Assembly (NCBI GenBank): GCA_034231615.1
Contig: CM067298.1
Location: forward strand, 8,611,640-8,675,639
Length of the DNA stretch: 64,000 nt
Direction of reading: 5' to 3'
From: Meghimatium bilineatum
Taxonomy: Eukaryota; Mollusca; Gastropoda; Stylommatophora; Philomycidae
A program made the translations under genes and the position numbers. This document shows positions 1 to 12,003 of the stretch, piece after piece (position 1 is the first letter of the stretch; every line of letters starts with the position of its first letter). Below the pieces are notes generated by a model. It was given only the letters and a program-made list of their open reading frames with translations. It was not told the DNA's origin and ran no database searches.

Positions 1-166
1 TCCTGTAATAGGTGTGGCATCAGCAAGGGTACGCGGTCTTTATCACAGAAAGCACAAACTCCCGGCAAGACCTTAACGTAAAATTGCAGTATTAATTGTT
101 TCTTATTTTTGGTTTCAGTGAACCTCTGATCTCAACAAACAAAAACTGAATATATATATTTCATAA

Positions 167-328
167 ATGTACTGACTTATTATGTACTGACTTATTATGT
201 ACTGACTTATTATGTACTGACTTATTATGTACTGACTTATTATGTACTGACTTATTATGTACTGAATTATGTACTGACTTATTATGTACTGAATTATGTA
301 CTGACTTATTATGTACTGACTTATTATT
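167..328. repeat. 15-bp minisatellite
   Basis: Tandem copies of ATGTACTGACTTATT. A few 12-bp variants (ATGTACTGAATT) lack three bases. Reading frames through it are artefacts of the array. Confidence 0.95.
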
Positions 329-380
329 AGTAACAAAAATGTGCATCAAAATTAATGTTGTTTTCAAATACGCTTAGTCC

Positions 381-546
381 AGATACGATTACACCATTTT
401 TCGATATATTGAAGATACGATTACACCATTTTTCGATATATTGAAGATACGATTACACCATTTTTCGATATATTGAAGATACGATTACTCCATTTTTCGA
501 TATATTGAAGATAAGATTACTCCATTTTTCGATATATTGAAGATAC
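381..546. repeat. 32-bp tandem repeat, five copies
   Basis: Five exact-period copies begin with AGATACGATTACACCATTTT. Single-base variants (ACACC or ACTCC) occur in the last two, followed by a partial sixth copy. Confidence 0.95.
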
Positions 547-1263
547 AATAATCAGAAAACGAGACAGTCGAATAAATCTCAATCCGGCAGAACAGGTCAG
601 TATTTAAAATGAGAATAAAATCTGTATGATTTTCTGGAAAGATACGCAGAGATATTTACATATGATGTGGAAATACTGACCACTATGATAGTGTAGTAGC
701 CACGACCTTTACACGACGTTTAGTAGCCACGACGTTTACACGATTTTATTAGCTACGACGTTAGCTACGACGTCTGTCTTTAAAATAAAAATGAAACTGT
801 GAATCAGAAAAAGTAACTCTGAATTAGAAAAAGTAACTCTGAATGAGAGAATATTCAGAACCTTATCAATAGTATCAATATTGTCACGTGCAATGCGTTC
901 TGTAAAAGACGACTATGTGTATTAGGGGTGATGTTCATTGTTCCAACACGAAGGATAAGGATAGAGAAGCGAATGCCGCAAGGAGATGGAAATAGATCGT
1001 AGGAAATAAGTGAATTTCATTCATCTCCTTGCACTCCTGAGAGATACAACAACAACTACAACATAACATTGTTATTACAAATGCCCTTGATTTCACGAGT
1101 ATCGTCATCTGTAATTTGACCGCCATACTTGGCTAATTCTGTATCCCAAACCAATATTACTAATACAGAGTTTTTGATGAAATTTGCATTTTCATTATGA
1201 CTGTATGTCTAATATATACTCTCAAATTTTCTTTATCTTCACAATTTATCGTTGGTAAATTAA
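547..1263. other. Gene-less stretch with minor repeats
   Basis: No coding signal was recognised. Around 694-775 there is an irregular repeat of TAGTAGCCACGAC followed by a TTTACACGA-like segment, and at 795-850 a short repeat of GAATCAGAAAAAGTAACTCT. Confidence 0.5.
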
Positions 1264-1279
1264 TACACACACACACACA

Positions 1280-1311
<32 letters not shown>

Positions 1312-1319
1312 TACACACA
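1264..1319. repeat. CA/GCAC microsatellite
   Basis: Compound (AC)n, (GCAC)n and (AC)n tract. A short (TA)n tract follows at about 1448-1462 and a (TTC)n tract at 1522-1541. Confidence 0.95.
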
Positions 1320-2220
1320 AATATTAATTTAATTACCGCTTTATTCAATATAATCCGTAGTGTGGATTGTTAATACTTTCTTGATTGAATCATATATTTC
1401 AGACAAGATTGAATTATTTAGTTATTTAGCAATATACATTCACATTATATATATATATATACACACATCATTAGGTGCAGTATAGACTGGATTAGGCGAT
1501 CGTTGATCTCCACTGCTCTTTTCTTCTTCTTCTTCTTCTTCTATTTCACAGTTCACCATGTCTACACTGCAAGTCCGGCTGTCTTGACAGATGCTGCTGT
1601 GTTTAAATGCTCCTCAGTGCTCCCATACATCTGTCTCTGCATATTTTGTATCAGTGCTCCCATACATCTGCTTCTGCATATTTTGCTCATCCCCTAACTG
1701 GTTTAGTTTCCTGCAGTCTTGCACGATATTCCACTGTCAATGCTGTAATAATGAACAAAGAATTGATGGAATCAATTTTAATCTATTTACGTGGCTTTTT
1801 CGTCTGTTGTATACTGTCCAGAAGGTAATTAATATCTCCCCTGTCAAGATAAAGGTAGTTATGTTTTGGCTGGTCGACTTTCCTAACATCTTTGATGGGG
1901 ATCGTCTTGTCTCGGTTGGTGATTTGTAGATAACATGTCTTCACAACTCTCTATTTCCAGTATCTTTTATTAGTAAAGTATCGTTGTTGACGCTTTGCCA
2001 TGCCAGGATGTCAAACTATCTAATATTGTCTCAGTCTATCGCCCTCGAGTTCTCTTGCCTTGTATAATACCCGTTGTAACTAGATTCTCCAGACTCCCTT
2101 GTCTCATAATTTCCCAAAAAGTAACAATAGTCTCTTTCTGGTATTATTAAGTAACAACGTCTCTCATTCGCTCTCGGCGTCTCCTCGTTAGTTATATTAG
2201 AAATAGCTCTTTAAAAATCT
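1320..2220. other. No recognisable gene
   Basis: Two copies of a roughly 40-bp segment with the core CTCCCATACATCTG lie at 1610-1690. Nothing else could be assigned. Confidence 0.4.
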
Positions 2221-2224
2221 AAAA

Positions 2225-2335
2225 TTAAACTCTGGTGCAACTAAGGTGTTGCAACCCTGATGTGCAACTCTAGTGTGCTACACTGACGTGCACCTCTGGT
2301 CTGAAATACTAAAGTGCAATTCGGAGTGGAACTCT
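2225..2335. repeat. Left flank of a split minisatellite
   Basis: Diverged copies of GTGCAACTCTGGT-like units run up to the 5' end of the LINE fragment at about 2336. Related units resume after the LINE at 4795, so the LINE appears to have landed inside this array. Confidence 0.6.
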
Positions 2336-4745
2336 GCTATGAACAAGGACTAAGACTATTGGATTTTGCTAATAAATTTAAATTTACTCTTGCAAATACA
2401 ACATTCCCACACAAGCTTTCCAGAAGAACAACGTGGCATGCTCCAAAAGCAGACATACATAATCAAATTGATTTCATTCTTACACCGAGAAAATTCAAGT
2501 CCAGCATAAACAAAGCACAAACAAGAACTTTTCCAGGAGCAGACATCGGTAGTGACCATGATATGGTTCTATTGACGATCAAAATTAAGCTTAAAAAGAA
2601 TCATAAGCAAAACAAATGCACACGATTAAGATTTAATTTAGAAAAATTGAAAAAATCCAGAAATAGCAGAGATATTTGAGGCAACTGTGGGAGGAAAATT
2701 TGCAGCTCTAAGCCTTGTAAATGAAGATGTTAATTCTCTCACAGAAACCATGAAAGGAACTTTATAAGAATCAGCAACTGAAATACTAGGGACAAGAAGA
2801 ATAACACACAAACCTTGGGTAACAGATGACATCCTAAAATTGTGTGACGAACGGAGGGAAATGAAAAAGATTAAGAAAGAGGCCCCTGAAATGTCAGGGC
2901 AATATAGCAAAATAAACAAAAACATCAGAAGGAAAATGAAACAAACACAAGAAGTGTGGCTAAAGGAAACATGCGAAACCATCAATTGAAGTATTAAAAG
3001 CGGAAACAGTAAGGTAGCATACGACACTCTAAGAAAGATAACACAGCCAAATAGACCAAAGATATCTACAATACAAGACAAACACGGATATATACTCAAT
3101 GAAACAACAGATATAGTGAAAAGATGGACAGAGTATTGCAAGGAGCTGTATAACTGCAAGTGTAATCCTGACTACACGATATTACAGAATTCTGAACTAA
3201 ACAACAGAGAAATAGGAAATGCAGAAATTCTAGTAGATGAAATAAAAGAGGCCATACGAACATTGAAAGGAGGGAAGTCACCTGATGTAGACAACATTCC
3301 AGCAGAATTGTTGAAATACGGGGGAATTAATGTGGTAAATATTATGACCAAAATATGCCAAAATATATGGAACACAAAACAATGGCCCACTGATTGGACA
3401 CAATCACTAATAATACCAATTCCCAAGAAAGGAAATTTGAAAGTGTGTACAAATTACAGAACAATTAGCCTTATAACACACCCCAGTAAAGTGATGCTCA
3501 AAATACTACTTAACAGAATAAAACACAAGACAGAAGAAATAATTGCAGAAGAACAAGCTGGCTTCAGAGCAAACAGAAGCACTGTTGAAAATATATTTAA
3601 CATCCGAACACTAATCGAAAAACATATTCAGTACCAACGTGATCTATACCACAACTTCATTGACTTTACAAAGGCCTTTGATCGTGTTTGGCATGATGGT
3701 CTGTGGCACATACTGAGGAAATTTAATTTTGACACCACAATTATAGACATTATTGAAGCTCTGTACGAAAATGCAAATAGTGCTGTCTTGTCAAACAATA
3801 CAATTGGAGAGTTCTTCAAAACAACTGTGTGAGTTCGACAGGGATGCATAATGTCCCCAGTACTTTTTAAACATATACTTAGAGCACATCATACAAGAGA
3901 CATTACATGACTACAACACGTCTATATCGATCGGAGGTCGCCCTATTTGCAACTTGCGTTTCGCTGATGATATTGATCTTATAGCTGGGTCAGAACAATC
4001 ATTGCAAGAATTAACATCAAAGTTAGAAAAAGTTACCAGCAAGTACGGAATGGAAATCAATTCAGATAAGAGCAAAATCTTGGTAAACAGCAGAGACACT
4101 GAAAACCAGACTAATATCGTGATGAATGGACATAAGCTTGAGGTGGTAAATACCTTCAAATACCTCGGATCCAGTATATGCAGCGATGGTAAATGCAAAG
4201 CAGAACTAAAAATAAGGCTGGAGATGGCTTCAGCGTCCTTGTCAAGGCTAACTGTGATTTGGAAAAACAACATCAGTGTTGGAGTGAAAATCAAACTGTA
4301 TAGGTCACTGGTGCTTTCTGATGTGTTGTATGGTTGTGAGAGTTGGACACTCACTGCGGACATGGAGAGAAGATTACAGACTTTCGAGTATAAATGCTAC
4401 AGAAGAATTCCACGAATTTCCTATAGGGAACATAAGACCAATGTGTACATAAGAAATAAAGTAGAGATGTGTGCAGGTGTCCAGGAGCCATTGCTTTCAA
4501 TAGTGAAACGACGAAAACTAGCATAGTTCGGACATGTATGCAGGCACGATTCCTTGTCAAAAACAATACTGCAGGGAACTGTCGAGGAAGGAAGAAGCAG
4601 AGGAGGACAAATAAAGACATGGACAGACAACATCAAGGAATGGACAGGGCTAGATATTTCCACACTCATCCGCATCGCTGAGGATAGAATTCGCTGGAGG
4701 ACTCTGTGTGCTGAAGCATCCAATGTGGTACCCCTACGACCCTGA
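2336..4745 (+). pseudogene. Endonuclease-reverse transcriptase pseudogene of an RTE-like LINE
   Basis: The endonuclease C-terminus is recognised by HNQIDFILTPR and the catalytic-type motif GADIGSDHDMVLL (about 2455-2570). The reading then shifts frame near 2656 and runs through GGKSPDVDNIPAELL (fingers), FIDFTKAFDRVWHDGL (motif A), VRQGCIMSPVLF (motif B) and FADDIDLIAGS (motif C, FADD in place of YADD). It ends with YGCESWTL and a C-terminal FGHVCRHDSLSKTIL / WTDNIKEWTGLDIS / PLRP stretch. Breaks seen are in-frame stops at 2765, 2987 and 3830, an extra A near 3867 that shifts frame, and a TGG-to-TAG change at 4525. The protein would mediate target-primed reverse transcription, but this copy cannot be active. 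The 5' half of the endonuclease is missing. Confidence 0.9.
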
Positions 4746-4778
4746 AGGGTTATGGGTTTATTGATTGATTGATTGATG
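2336..4778 (+). mobile_element. RTE-like non-LTR retrotransposon, 5' truncated
   Basis: The fragment contains the end of an AP-type endonuclease, the whole RT region and the C-terminal domain. The stop codon at 4743-4745 is followed by only about 20 bases and then a (TTGA)n tail (GATTGATTGATTGATG). A very short 3' UTR and a simple-repeat tail are typical of the RTE group, so I favour that clade. The same family recurs at 50645-50900 and 51155-51240. The element is flanked on both sides by GTGCAACTCTGG-type minisatellite units. Confidence 0.85.
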
Positions 4779-4794
4779 AAAGGTTTATAATTAT

Positions 4795-5065
4795 GATGTG
4801 CAAGTTGTGCAACTCTGGTGTACAAGAGTACAACTTTGATGTTAAATGTGTGCAAATCTGTTGTGCTAGATGCACAGTATGGTGTGCAAGATGTCCAAAT
4901 CTGGTGTGCAAGGTGTACAAATCTGGTGTGCAAGGTATACACATCTGGTGTGCAAGGTATACAAATCTGGTGTGCAAGGTATACAAATCTGGTGTGCAAG
5001 GTGTACAAATCTGGTGTGCAAGGTGTAACACCATGGTGTTCAATCTGTGCAACTCTGTCACCATG
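4795..5065. repeat. Right flank of the split minisatellite, about 20-bp units
   Basis: Tandem GTGCAAGGTGTACAAATCTG units, more regular than the left flank. Several frames stay open through it on both strands, and all are repeat artefacts. Confidence 0.9.
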
Positions 5066-5079
5066 TCTAAAGGATTGAA

Positions 5080-5690
5080 TCCACAGTTTTGGAAGTGGGT
5101 GGTAAACTCTCCCACTTTCAGGAAGTGGTTTGGAAGGATGTTTGTAATCGTCATGTTAAATGGAGTGTCATTTGGGCTGCAGACGCTTATAATGTGGAGT
5201 TCAAGGGTGATGTTCTGTATGTGAGTAATCTGGGATTGAACACATTCCTTGTGTATTTTGGTTTATGGGGAATTGATGTTATTCTTGTTCGTGTTTGTAT
5301 GCTACCTTTCCTGCGATCCTTCCTATCAACTATAAACAAGTGTACCCTCGTATCGTGAAGGTTATTTTTTCCATCAAGGTGGGATTTCTGTAGGCTGATG
5401 TTGCGAATTTATTTCTGGTGCAAGATGGATTCTAGTTCTGTTTCTTATTGTCAACTTCCTCTGCATTGAAGTGCATGATATTTAGAGGGGTTGTCGCCAT
5501 TTCTGGTTCGCCGCTTTCCTCTTCTGTCGCATGGCTCCACAAAGTAGATTACATGGACCTCCAGTGTCTGGGAAGGGGGAAGTGAATTCTGTCGAAGTTC
5601 ACAACATAGTACTGCTCGTGCCTGGGAGAAATTCACCAGGGGGGAGCACCAAGATTTTATTTTAAAACGTTTGTTGTGAAGACATGTTAT
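5080..5690. other. No recognisable gene
   Basis: Unique-looking sequence with no domain I can identify on either strand. Confidence 0.4.
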
Positions 5691-5699
5691 CTAGTCGTA

Positions 5700-6536
5700 C
5701 AATTATAAATGATTCCCAGAAAATATAGGAGTGATGCAAGGATGTGTCATGTCACCGATGTTATTTAGTATTGCAATGGATTGGGTCATGCGAAATTTCA
5801 CAGCCGATAAAGATCGAGGTATCGAGTGACTCGGAAAATAAATTCTGAAAGATATCGACTTTTCATACGACCTAGCGTTACTTAGCTCAACTCACAGAGA
5901 TTCCCAAGAAAAAAAGCCTTTGATTATTCTCTGCACAACTTGGGCTTTAAATCAATACATCCAAAACACAAATATTTGACCTTACCAAAAACCAACGGAC
6001 ATCAAACTAAACGACAACACTCTTGAAAAAGTCAACAACTTCACATACCTTGGCATCAAGCTATCAACAACAAGAGATTCATCAACAGAAATATCACACC
6101 GTATTGCACTAGCTGTTAACTCATTCAATAAACTATCAAATATCTGGCATTCAAAAACACTAAGAAATGACACAAAACTCAAAATCTTCAACTCCTGCAT
6201 AATTCCAACATTAACATATGGATGCGAAAGTTGGAAAGCAACATCAAAATTAGAGCAAAGACTGAACAGTTGTCAGACAAGAATCAAAACAATACTATGT
6301 ATCCACCTATATTAGAAAGGGTCGCTGGAATTACATTGGACACGCGCTGCGAATGGATACTGAAAGACTCCCCTGTCAAGTTCTGATGTGGTCACTAAAG
6401 GGTAAGAGAAAACGAGGAAGACAAAAAGAAAATTTACGTAAAACTATCACAAGAGAACGTTTCACCATCGGTATCAGAAACAATGAAGACCTAAAGCAAA
6501 TTGCAATTAAACGAGAGACATAGAAATCTATGATAT
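5700..6536 (+). pseudogene. RT palm-to-C-terminus fragment of a second LINE family
   Basis: Recognisable blocks, in order, are IGVMQGCVMSPMLF (motif B), AMDWVMR, a damaged motif C (SYDLALLSSTHRD), LHNLGF, NNFTYLGIKLSTTRD, PTLTYGCESWKATSK and a C-terminal GHALRMDTERLPCQVL / GKRKRGRQKENLRKT block ending at a TAG near 6522. Frameshifts separate the blocks, and motif A and everything upstream are missing. The last 80 bases match a minus-strand fragment at 42905-43015, so this family is present at least twice. The 3' end abuts the I-like element that begins near 6537. Confidence 0.85.
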
Positions 6537-7032
6537 TCGCCGTATGTGCCAATAATTTCCTATTGGCTGGTATTTTCAGCTCTTCCTTTTTTTGGCTGGT
6601 TCTAGTGGGTCCTTTTCGCAGAGCATGTACATATCTTCCTTTTGCACTGTTATTCCATATTTCTGTCAACTCCTTTAGTATTGTGTCCTTTATTATGCTT
6701 TTGGTGTCAGATTTGCCAATTCCTCTCTTGATTTCTGTTCCTTGTGTACGACCTTTCTTGGCTTCCTTGTCTCTGCTTCATTTTCTGGTATTTCGACATA
6801 GGCTGTTCCACATTACAGTAACCCTCGTACCAACGTGATATAAGCTGTTAGGTGTAGTATATCTTCTACTATATCTGGTCTTTGGCTGTCTTGTTTATTT
6901 TGAATATCCTGGACTGATGATAATGAGTCAGTCAGGATTGTTACTTTTTTATCATTTATTATTTCTAGAGCTTTTAATATTGCAACAAATTCAGCTGTGA
7001 AAAGGTTTATGTTTGTTCTGTTTAAATCTCAT

Positions 7033-7042
7033 TGATATTCCT
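7033..7042. repeat. TSD, 3' copy, of the nested element
   Basis: TGATATTCCT, identical to 7922-7931. The two copies bracket the nested element exactly. Confidence 0.92.
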
Positions 7043-7921
7043 TAGTTAGTTAGTTAGTCGTCGGATCATCATTACTGCAAACTGGACACATCCATATTTG
7101 CTCCAATCTCTCGTTGAGTGTATTCGCCATCACACTTCTGCTGACAGTACCGGTCCTATGCTGGTTGACCATCATTCTTTTGCGCCCTCCAAAATGTTAA
7201 CTTCTATAGCAACACCGCATTTCAATCCCTGATCTTTAATTCTAGCCATTGAAAAGGAATCATAATCCACATTAGTCTCACTCTCGCGTGTTATATCTCT
7301 TAAGGAGTTCAAAACGTCAGCGGTATCCATTGCCCCATCGCCCTGTGCTACAATCGCACACGATGCCAGTTGATCAGCTCTTTCATTGCCTCGAACGCCC
7401 ACATGTTCCGGCACGAAAATAAATGTAACCACTTTCAAGCTCGCATTTCTCAAGGCCTCAATCCACTGTTCGCGAACGAGAACCACTAGTACCTTCTTAA
7501 TCATACTCATAGAGTCACTCAAGATGCAGCCCTGCGTTACCTTCTGTGTGCGTAGCCACTCAAATGCCTTGGTCACCGCCATAGTCTCCATGGTCATACT
7601 ACTCGTAGTGACCGCAAAGGCACCACTTTCCTCCAAGATTGTTTTACCTGCGCACTGAGCTGTAAAGGCCCAAGCACTGCGAACATGCCTAATTACAGAT
7701 CCATCAGTGTATATAATCACATCCCCCTCTTTGGTATTCTCACTGATTAAAGCCTGCACTTCTTTCTCCACAGCTGTGGGACACCATTCTCTGCATTCCC
7801 TGCTAAGTGATATTACTACTCTCAAATAAGTTTCGAAATATGTGGGTAGACATATCCATTCCGCACCTGCTGCCACATCCTGTAATCTGCATACGCTTTG
7901 TATTACATACCCTGAAGCACA
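7043..7921 (-). mobile_element. I/Nimb-like element, 5' truncated, nested in the older I-like element
   Basis: Minus-strand 3' fragment of 879 bp. Its 3' end is CPVCSNDDPTTN plus a stop inside a CTAA repeat (ACTAACTAACTAA), so the 3' UTR is essentially absent. It is bounded by perfect 10-bp direct repeats TGATATTCCT at 7033-7042 and 7922-7931. The host reading frame (RNase H of the outer element) continues on both sides. Related 3' fragments occur at 34608-34950, 38122-38516 and 51689-52266. Confidence 0.93.
7053..7905 (-). pseudogene. RNase H and C-terminal zinc-knuckle part of the nested element
   Basis: RNase H blocks are VIIYTDGSVIRHVRSAWAF (first Asp), MTMETMAVTKAFEWL (Glu), CILSDSMSMIKKV (second Asp) and FIFVPEHVGVRGNERADQLA (His and last Asp region). 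A tail with CPVCSNDDPTTN follows. There is an in-frame TGA near 7172, after LEGAKE, with a shift before the tail. The main RNase H frame is otherwise open, so this copy is younger than its host element. Confidence 0.9.
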
Positions 7922-7931
7922 TGATATTCCT
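7922..7931. repeat. TSD, 5' copy, of the nested element
   Basis: TGATATTCCT, identical to 7033-7042. Neighbouring bases differ between the two sites, so the repeat is exactly 10 bp. Confidence 0.92.
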
Positions 7932-10900
7932 GTCATGTGTTACTATTCCAGCGCCAGTGTGGTCTTCCTCTCCTTTAGACCCATCTGTGAATACTTTAAG
8001 ACTATTTATTGTTCTATCATTTATGTCTTCTATTGCTCCATTTTTAGCTGAATCTTTATTTTGGTCTTTTTTTTTACCTATATAAGATAGGGAAATGTCA
8101 GTTTCTGGTGATATTAATTCCCAAGGGGGTATTACTGATTTATATTGGTTTTGATTACCTATTAGCTCTCTAAACTCTGGTCTTTGGTCAAGCTCTGAAT
8201 TTATTCGCCACCCTGATGGAGCTCGGTAGCTTTCAATTGAGAACTTGCCTGTGTTATCAGAGCTATTGAATGATTTATATGCTGGATGTGAGGTATCATT
8301 TCCTATTTTTGACCAGAAGTTGAGTCTCAGTTTTTTTTCTTTTTATGGATAATGGCATTATTCCTAGAGTTACTTGAACTGCCTCAGAAGATGTTCCTCT
8401 AGTCGCCCTAGCTATTGTTGAGAGAGCCTTATTTTGAATTATATCGGTTTTAGATATATTGGCTGGTGCCATCGACTCGTAGACAATGCTGGCGTACTCT
8501 AGTTTACCTCTAATACAGGCTTTATAGAATGTCGTCATTGTCTTAGTCGACGCTTCCCAACCGCTACCACTCATGTACCTAAGCATGTTTAGGGCTCCTC
8601 TGCTTCTGTCTACTATATAGTTTATATGTTCATGCCATCTGAGGCTTGGATCTAATACCATTCCCAAGAATTTGGTGGATGGCGAGAATTTAATTGGTTC
8701 GTTATTTATAAATATATCCTTAATTTTATATACTTGAGCCCCATCTCTGCTGAATAGCATTCCTACTGTTTTTCTAGCATTAATTTTAAAACCCAAATTT
8801 GCCATCCAGCTTGTTACTTTATATAGGTGTCTCTAAATTCCTACTTTTAGATATGTGATGCTATTGCATGAGCGCCAAATTGCGGCATCGTCTGCAAATT
8901 GTGATAGGCTGTTCTTAATATCAGAGAATTCTTTTCCTAAATCATTTACCATTATTGTGAATATTGTTGTAGATATTACAGAACTCTGTGGGATGCCATT
9001 TTCCTGTTCATATGAATCTGACATGCCATTATTTATTAGAACTGTAAAGTGCCTATCTTGCATGACGATTTATTGTGGTTGTATGCCCTACCATCTATAC
9101 CTATGTTCTTAATTTTTAAATAGGACTCATTCTCTCTAGCACTCGTAGTAAGCTCTCGCTAAGTCGAGGAAGACAGCCGCTGTTTTCTCACCTTTTAGAA
9201 ATCCCTGTTTCACTTCATGCTCTAGTTTTAACCGTGTTCCGATGACTCCGGAAGCCACTTGAGTTGGACTATAAATATTATGTTTATTTAGGTGGAATAC
9301 TACTCGTTTTTAATGATTGTCTCTAATATTTTACCCAGGTGGCAGGTTAGTGATATTGGTCTATATGAGCGTACTTCTTTAGCTTCTTTACCTGGCTTTA
9401 GTATTGGTATTATGGTGGCAGACTTCCATGCCTTTGGTATGGTGCCAGATTCCCATATGTTATTGAATAGGTGAGTTATTATCATTAATATATTTGTTGG
9501 TACTTCTTTAGTATGGCATAACTTAGGCTGTCAGGTCCTGAAGCTGTGTTTGATTTCTCACATATTGCTTTAATTACTTCATATATTGTTACATCTGCAT
9601 TAATATATGATTACAGTGTATTCTGTATTATTTATGGTATTAGAGTTTAGTTCTTCCAGAGTTGTCTGACGTCTATTAATCTCATTTTGATTTAGGTTGT
9701 TACTAGCACTAACTATGTAGTCAGCCAGTGCATTAGCCTTCTCTACATCAGTTTGTGCTTTATTTGATGCTGGCATTATGTAATGTTTAGGTTTACTTAC
9801 ACTGGTTGCTTTCAATTTATTCCATACTTCTGATGATGGCGTTCTGAAGCTTATTGTTTCACAGAAAGTTCTCCAGTGGAGTTGTTTAGCTTTAAAGATT
9901 AGTTTATTGGTTTGATTTCTTATTTCTTTACATGTTTAGTATGTTCTCTTCTGATCTCTTATATCTAGCTAGTTTTAATGTTTTATCTGTAGCTTTAATC
10001 TGCTCATCCAGTTTAGTGTTCTACCAAGGAACTGGGTTTTTAGGTTTTTGTCTCTTTGTTCTTGTTAGATTGACTGGTTTGATATGATTAGGCATGTTCT
10101 CGTGAGTTATATGTTTTACTGTTACTTTGAGTAGTTCATTTGTTATATCCTCACCAAATTCTTCTACATTGTTAGTATTAATGTTGCTTATTCCTACTGT
10201 CATTAGTTCTGTTGTTAATGCATCCCAGTTGGCTTTTCTATAGTTAAATGTTGGTTTTTTGTTTACTTCATTGAGATTACATTTGGCTATAATATTAATT
10301 TCAATTGGGAGATGATATGATCCATTTGTATTTAGTGTCTCCCACTTGGTTGTATATAGGTTAGTAGTTACAATGCTCAAGTCTAAGGCTGAGTCATTGC
10401 CATTTGCTATTGGATTAATTCTAGTTATAGAAACAGCATTTAAAATGAATAGGTTATTATTGTCCCAAAATTCTGCTATCAGCTGCTCTCTGTCTTGTCA
10501 GATTTATGACTGCCCCACATTGTGTGATGTGCATTGAAATCACCACAATAAGGGTTCTCTTAGTTATTTCTGAAATTAGCATTTCTATATGGCTACTGGT
10601 TAGTATACCTTTTGGGTTATGTATGTTAACTAATTTAGTTCCTACTGGTTTGCTGTCTGTAGTTACAATTATTCCTTCTATGTTAGCTGAATTAAATCTT
10701 TCCCAGTCTACTATTTTATATGAATCGGTAATAATGAAGGCGACCCCTCCACCTTTGGAGTTGCGATCATTTCTTATTATTTATGTCCTGGAATGTTTGG
10801 TTTTTGGTTAGTATTTAGACTTGTTTCATGTAGAGCATAGATTATTCTCTCAGACTAATATTTAGTCATAATAGGAACTATATTCTGTCTGACACTGGAA

Positions 10901-11049
10901 ACATTCCACTAAATTATCTTAATCTGATTTGTATCCATTATGGTTTATTTATAATTGTTATTTGGATCTGCAAGTAGAGCTTACTTATTAGTGTTTAGTG
11001 GGTTTGGTCGGAGTGCGTGTGAACGTTGCTGCCCGAGCCAGCGTTCTAT

Positions 11050-11330
11050 TTATTCTTCTGCCTGTCTGTGTTTCTCTTCCTTGCTGATCTCTGCTATTTG
11101 TCTCAGAATGCTCCTAACTTCTCTCAGTTCCTTTGTGATCATGTCCTACCACTCTTCCTCCTTTTCATGTTGTTCCTTTCATTGTCTCCTTTCCTCATTT
11201 TCTGTCTCTCAGTTTCGATTCGTTTAAGAAGTTCTTCATTGTCCTTCTTCAATATGTTGAGACTGCTGATTCCTTCCTGGATCTTGTCTAGTATGACTTT
11301 ATCTAAATGCAAGATGTAAAATTGGGCATA
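11050..11330 (-). pseudogene. ORF1 C-terminal fragment (coiled coil) of the I-like element
   Basis: Minus-strand reading KVILDKIQEGISSLNILKK then NEELLKRIETERQ, a shift, then ITKELREVRSILRQIAEI and EEKHRQAEE with a stop at 11050-11052. It is strongly charged with heptad-like leucine/isoleucine spacing, as expected for the coiled-coil end of an ORF1 RNA-binding protein. The N-terminal part is absent. ORF2 starts about 110 bases downstream. Confidence 0.55.
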
Positions 11331-11334
11331 TAAA

Positions 11335-12000
11335 ACAAACAGAATTTCGTTCAGAGTGGAATTTATATATTCACATTTCCTTTAAAAGAGGAATTTATAT
11401 GAATGAGCACAGACATGGGGTGGTAATTAACGAATGATTTTTACTTTTTTTCCCCTGTTCCATGTTATTTCTATGTCCCATGACATCAGTTGCAACAAGA
11501 TCTCGCGATACATGTGAAAAAAATAGAACAGAAATTGAACAAACGCAAAAATTGGCTGATATTTTGAAAAATGTTCTCTGTGAGAGCAAATGTTGCCTTG
11601 AAAATGTTTTCATTTAACACGTAACAGTATTGGTTATTCGATATAAACCGATAACATTGCTCTTCGAACTCTCCATCATTGCTTAACCCTCCCTGACACA
11701 TATCGAAGGGTGTGCAAACTGATGGTTCCCATAACTCACTTGTTAATTATCCTTCTCGTTCTAATGCACATGAGCTAGTTTCACTCGTGCCATTTTTAAT
11801 ACCATAAGTCTACAAATCTTAGAGTATCTTCACAATCAATGAGGGTACCATCATTCATCCAGCTTTAGTGAGTTTCAGCGTATATTTCTTATCCATTGTT
11901 AAATTCTATTGAAACTTTGTATACAAGCCGGTCTGTTCTTTTATTAACGCGGTCAGCAGCGTGGCCCTTTTCAGTAGAAAAATCGAATATCGTGGAAGTT
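11335..12000. other. No recognisable gene
   Basis: AT-rich sequence without identifiable domains, leading into the 46-bp array. Confidence 0.4.
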
Positions 12001-12003
12001 GTG

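Larger units (their letters stand above)
6537..10940 (-). pseudogene. ORF2 pseudogene: AP endonuclease, RT and RNase H
   Basis: The ORF2 start near 10940 reads MDTNQIKII followed, after a stop, by WNVSSVR. The endonuclease is marked by GDFNAHHTMWGS (about 10505-10545) and SALDLSIVTTNL. Its catalytic SDH motif reads SYHLPI here, which is a lost Asp. The RT fragment has WKSATIIPILKPGK and RSYRPISLT (9300-9485), NGIPQSSVIS (motif B, about 8975) and QFADDAAIW (motif C, about 8890), then the thumb KINARKTVGMLF and FLGMVLD (8700-8800). RNase H begins with VFTDGSKGEEDHTGAGIV (about 7940-7995), is interrupted by the nested element, and resumes with FTAEFVAILKALE (catalytic Glu near 6990) and LTDSLSSVQDIQ (catalytic Asp near 6931). 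Frameshifts and stops separate most blocks. When intact, the protein would cut the target and copy the element RNA. Confidence 0.88.
6537..11330 (-). mobile_element. I-like non-LTR retrotransposon, nearly full length but decayed
   Basis: Read on the minus strand from 11330 down to 6537. It holds the end of a coiled-coil ORF1, then an ORF2 with AP endonuclease, RT and RNase H domains. It is split by a younger element at 7043-7921. The presence of RNase H and the endonuclease/RT/RNase H order place it in the I/Jockey-related group. No 3' simple repeat or TSD was found for this outer element. Its 3' end meets the RT fragment of 5700-6536. Confidence 0.85.

Noticed and set aside
7386..7658. Plus-strand frame opposite the RNase H
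   Set aside because: Antisense shadow of a clearly recognised RNase H domain.
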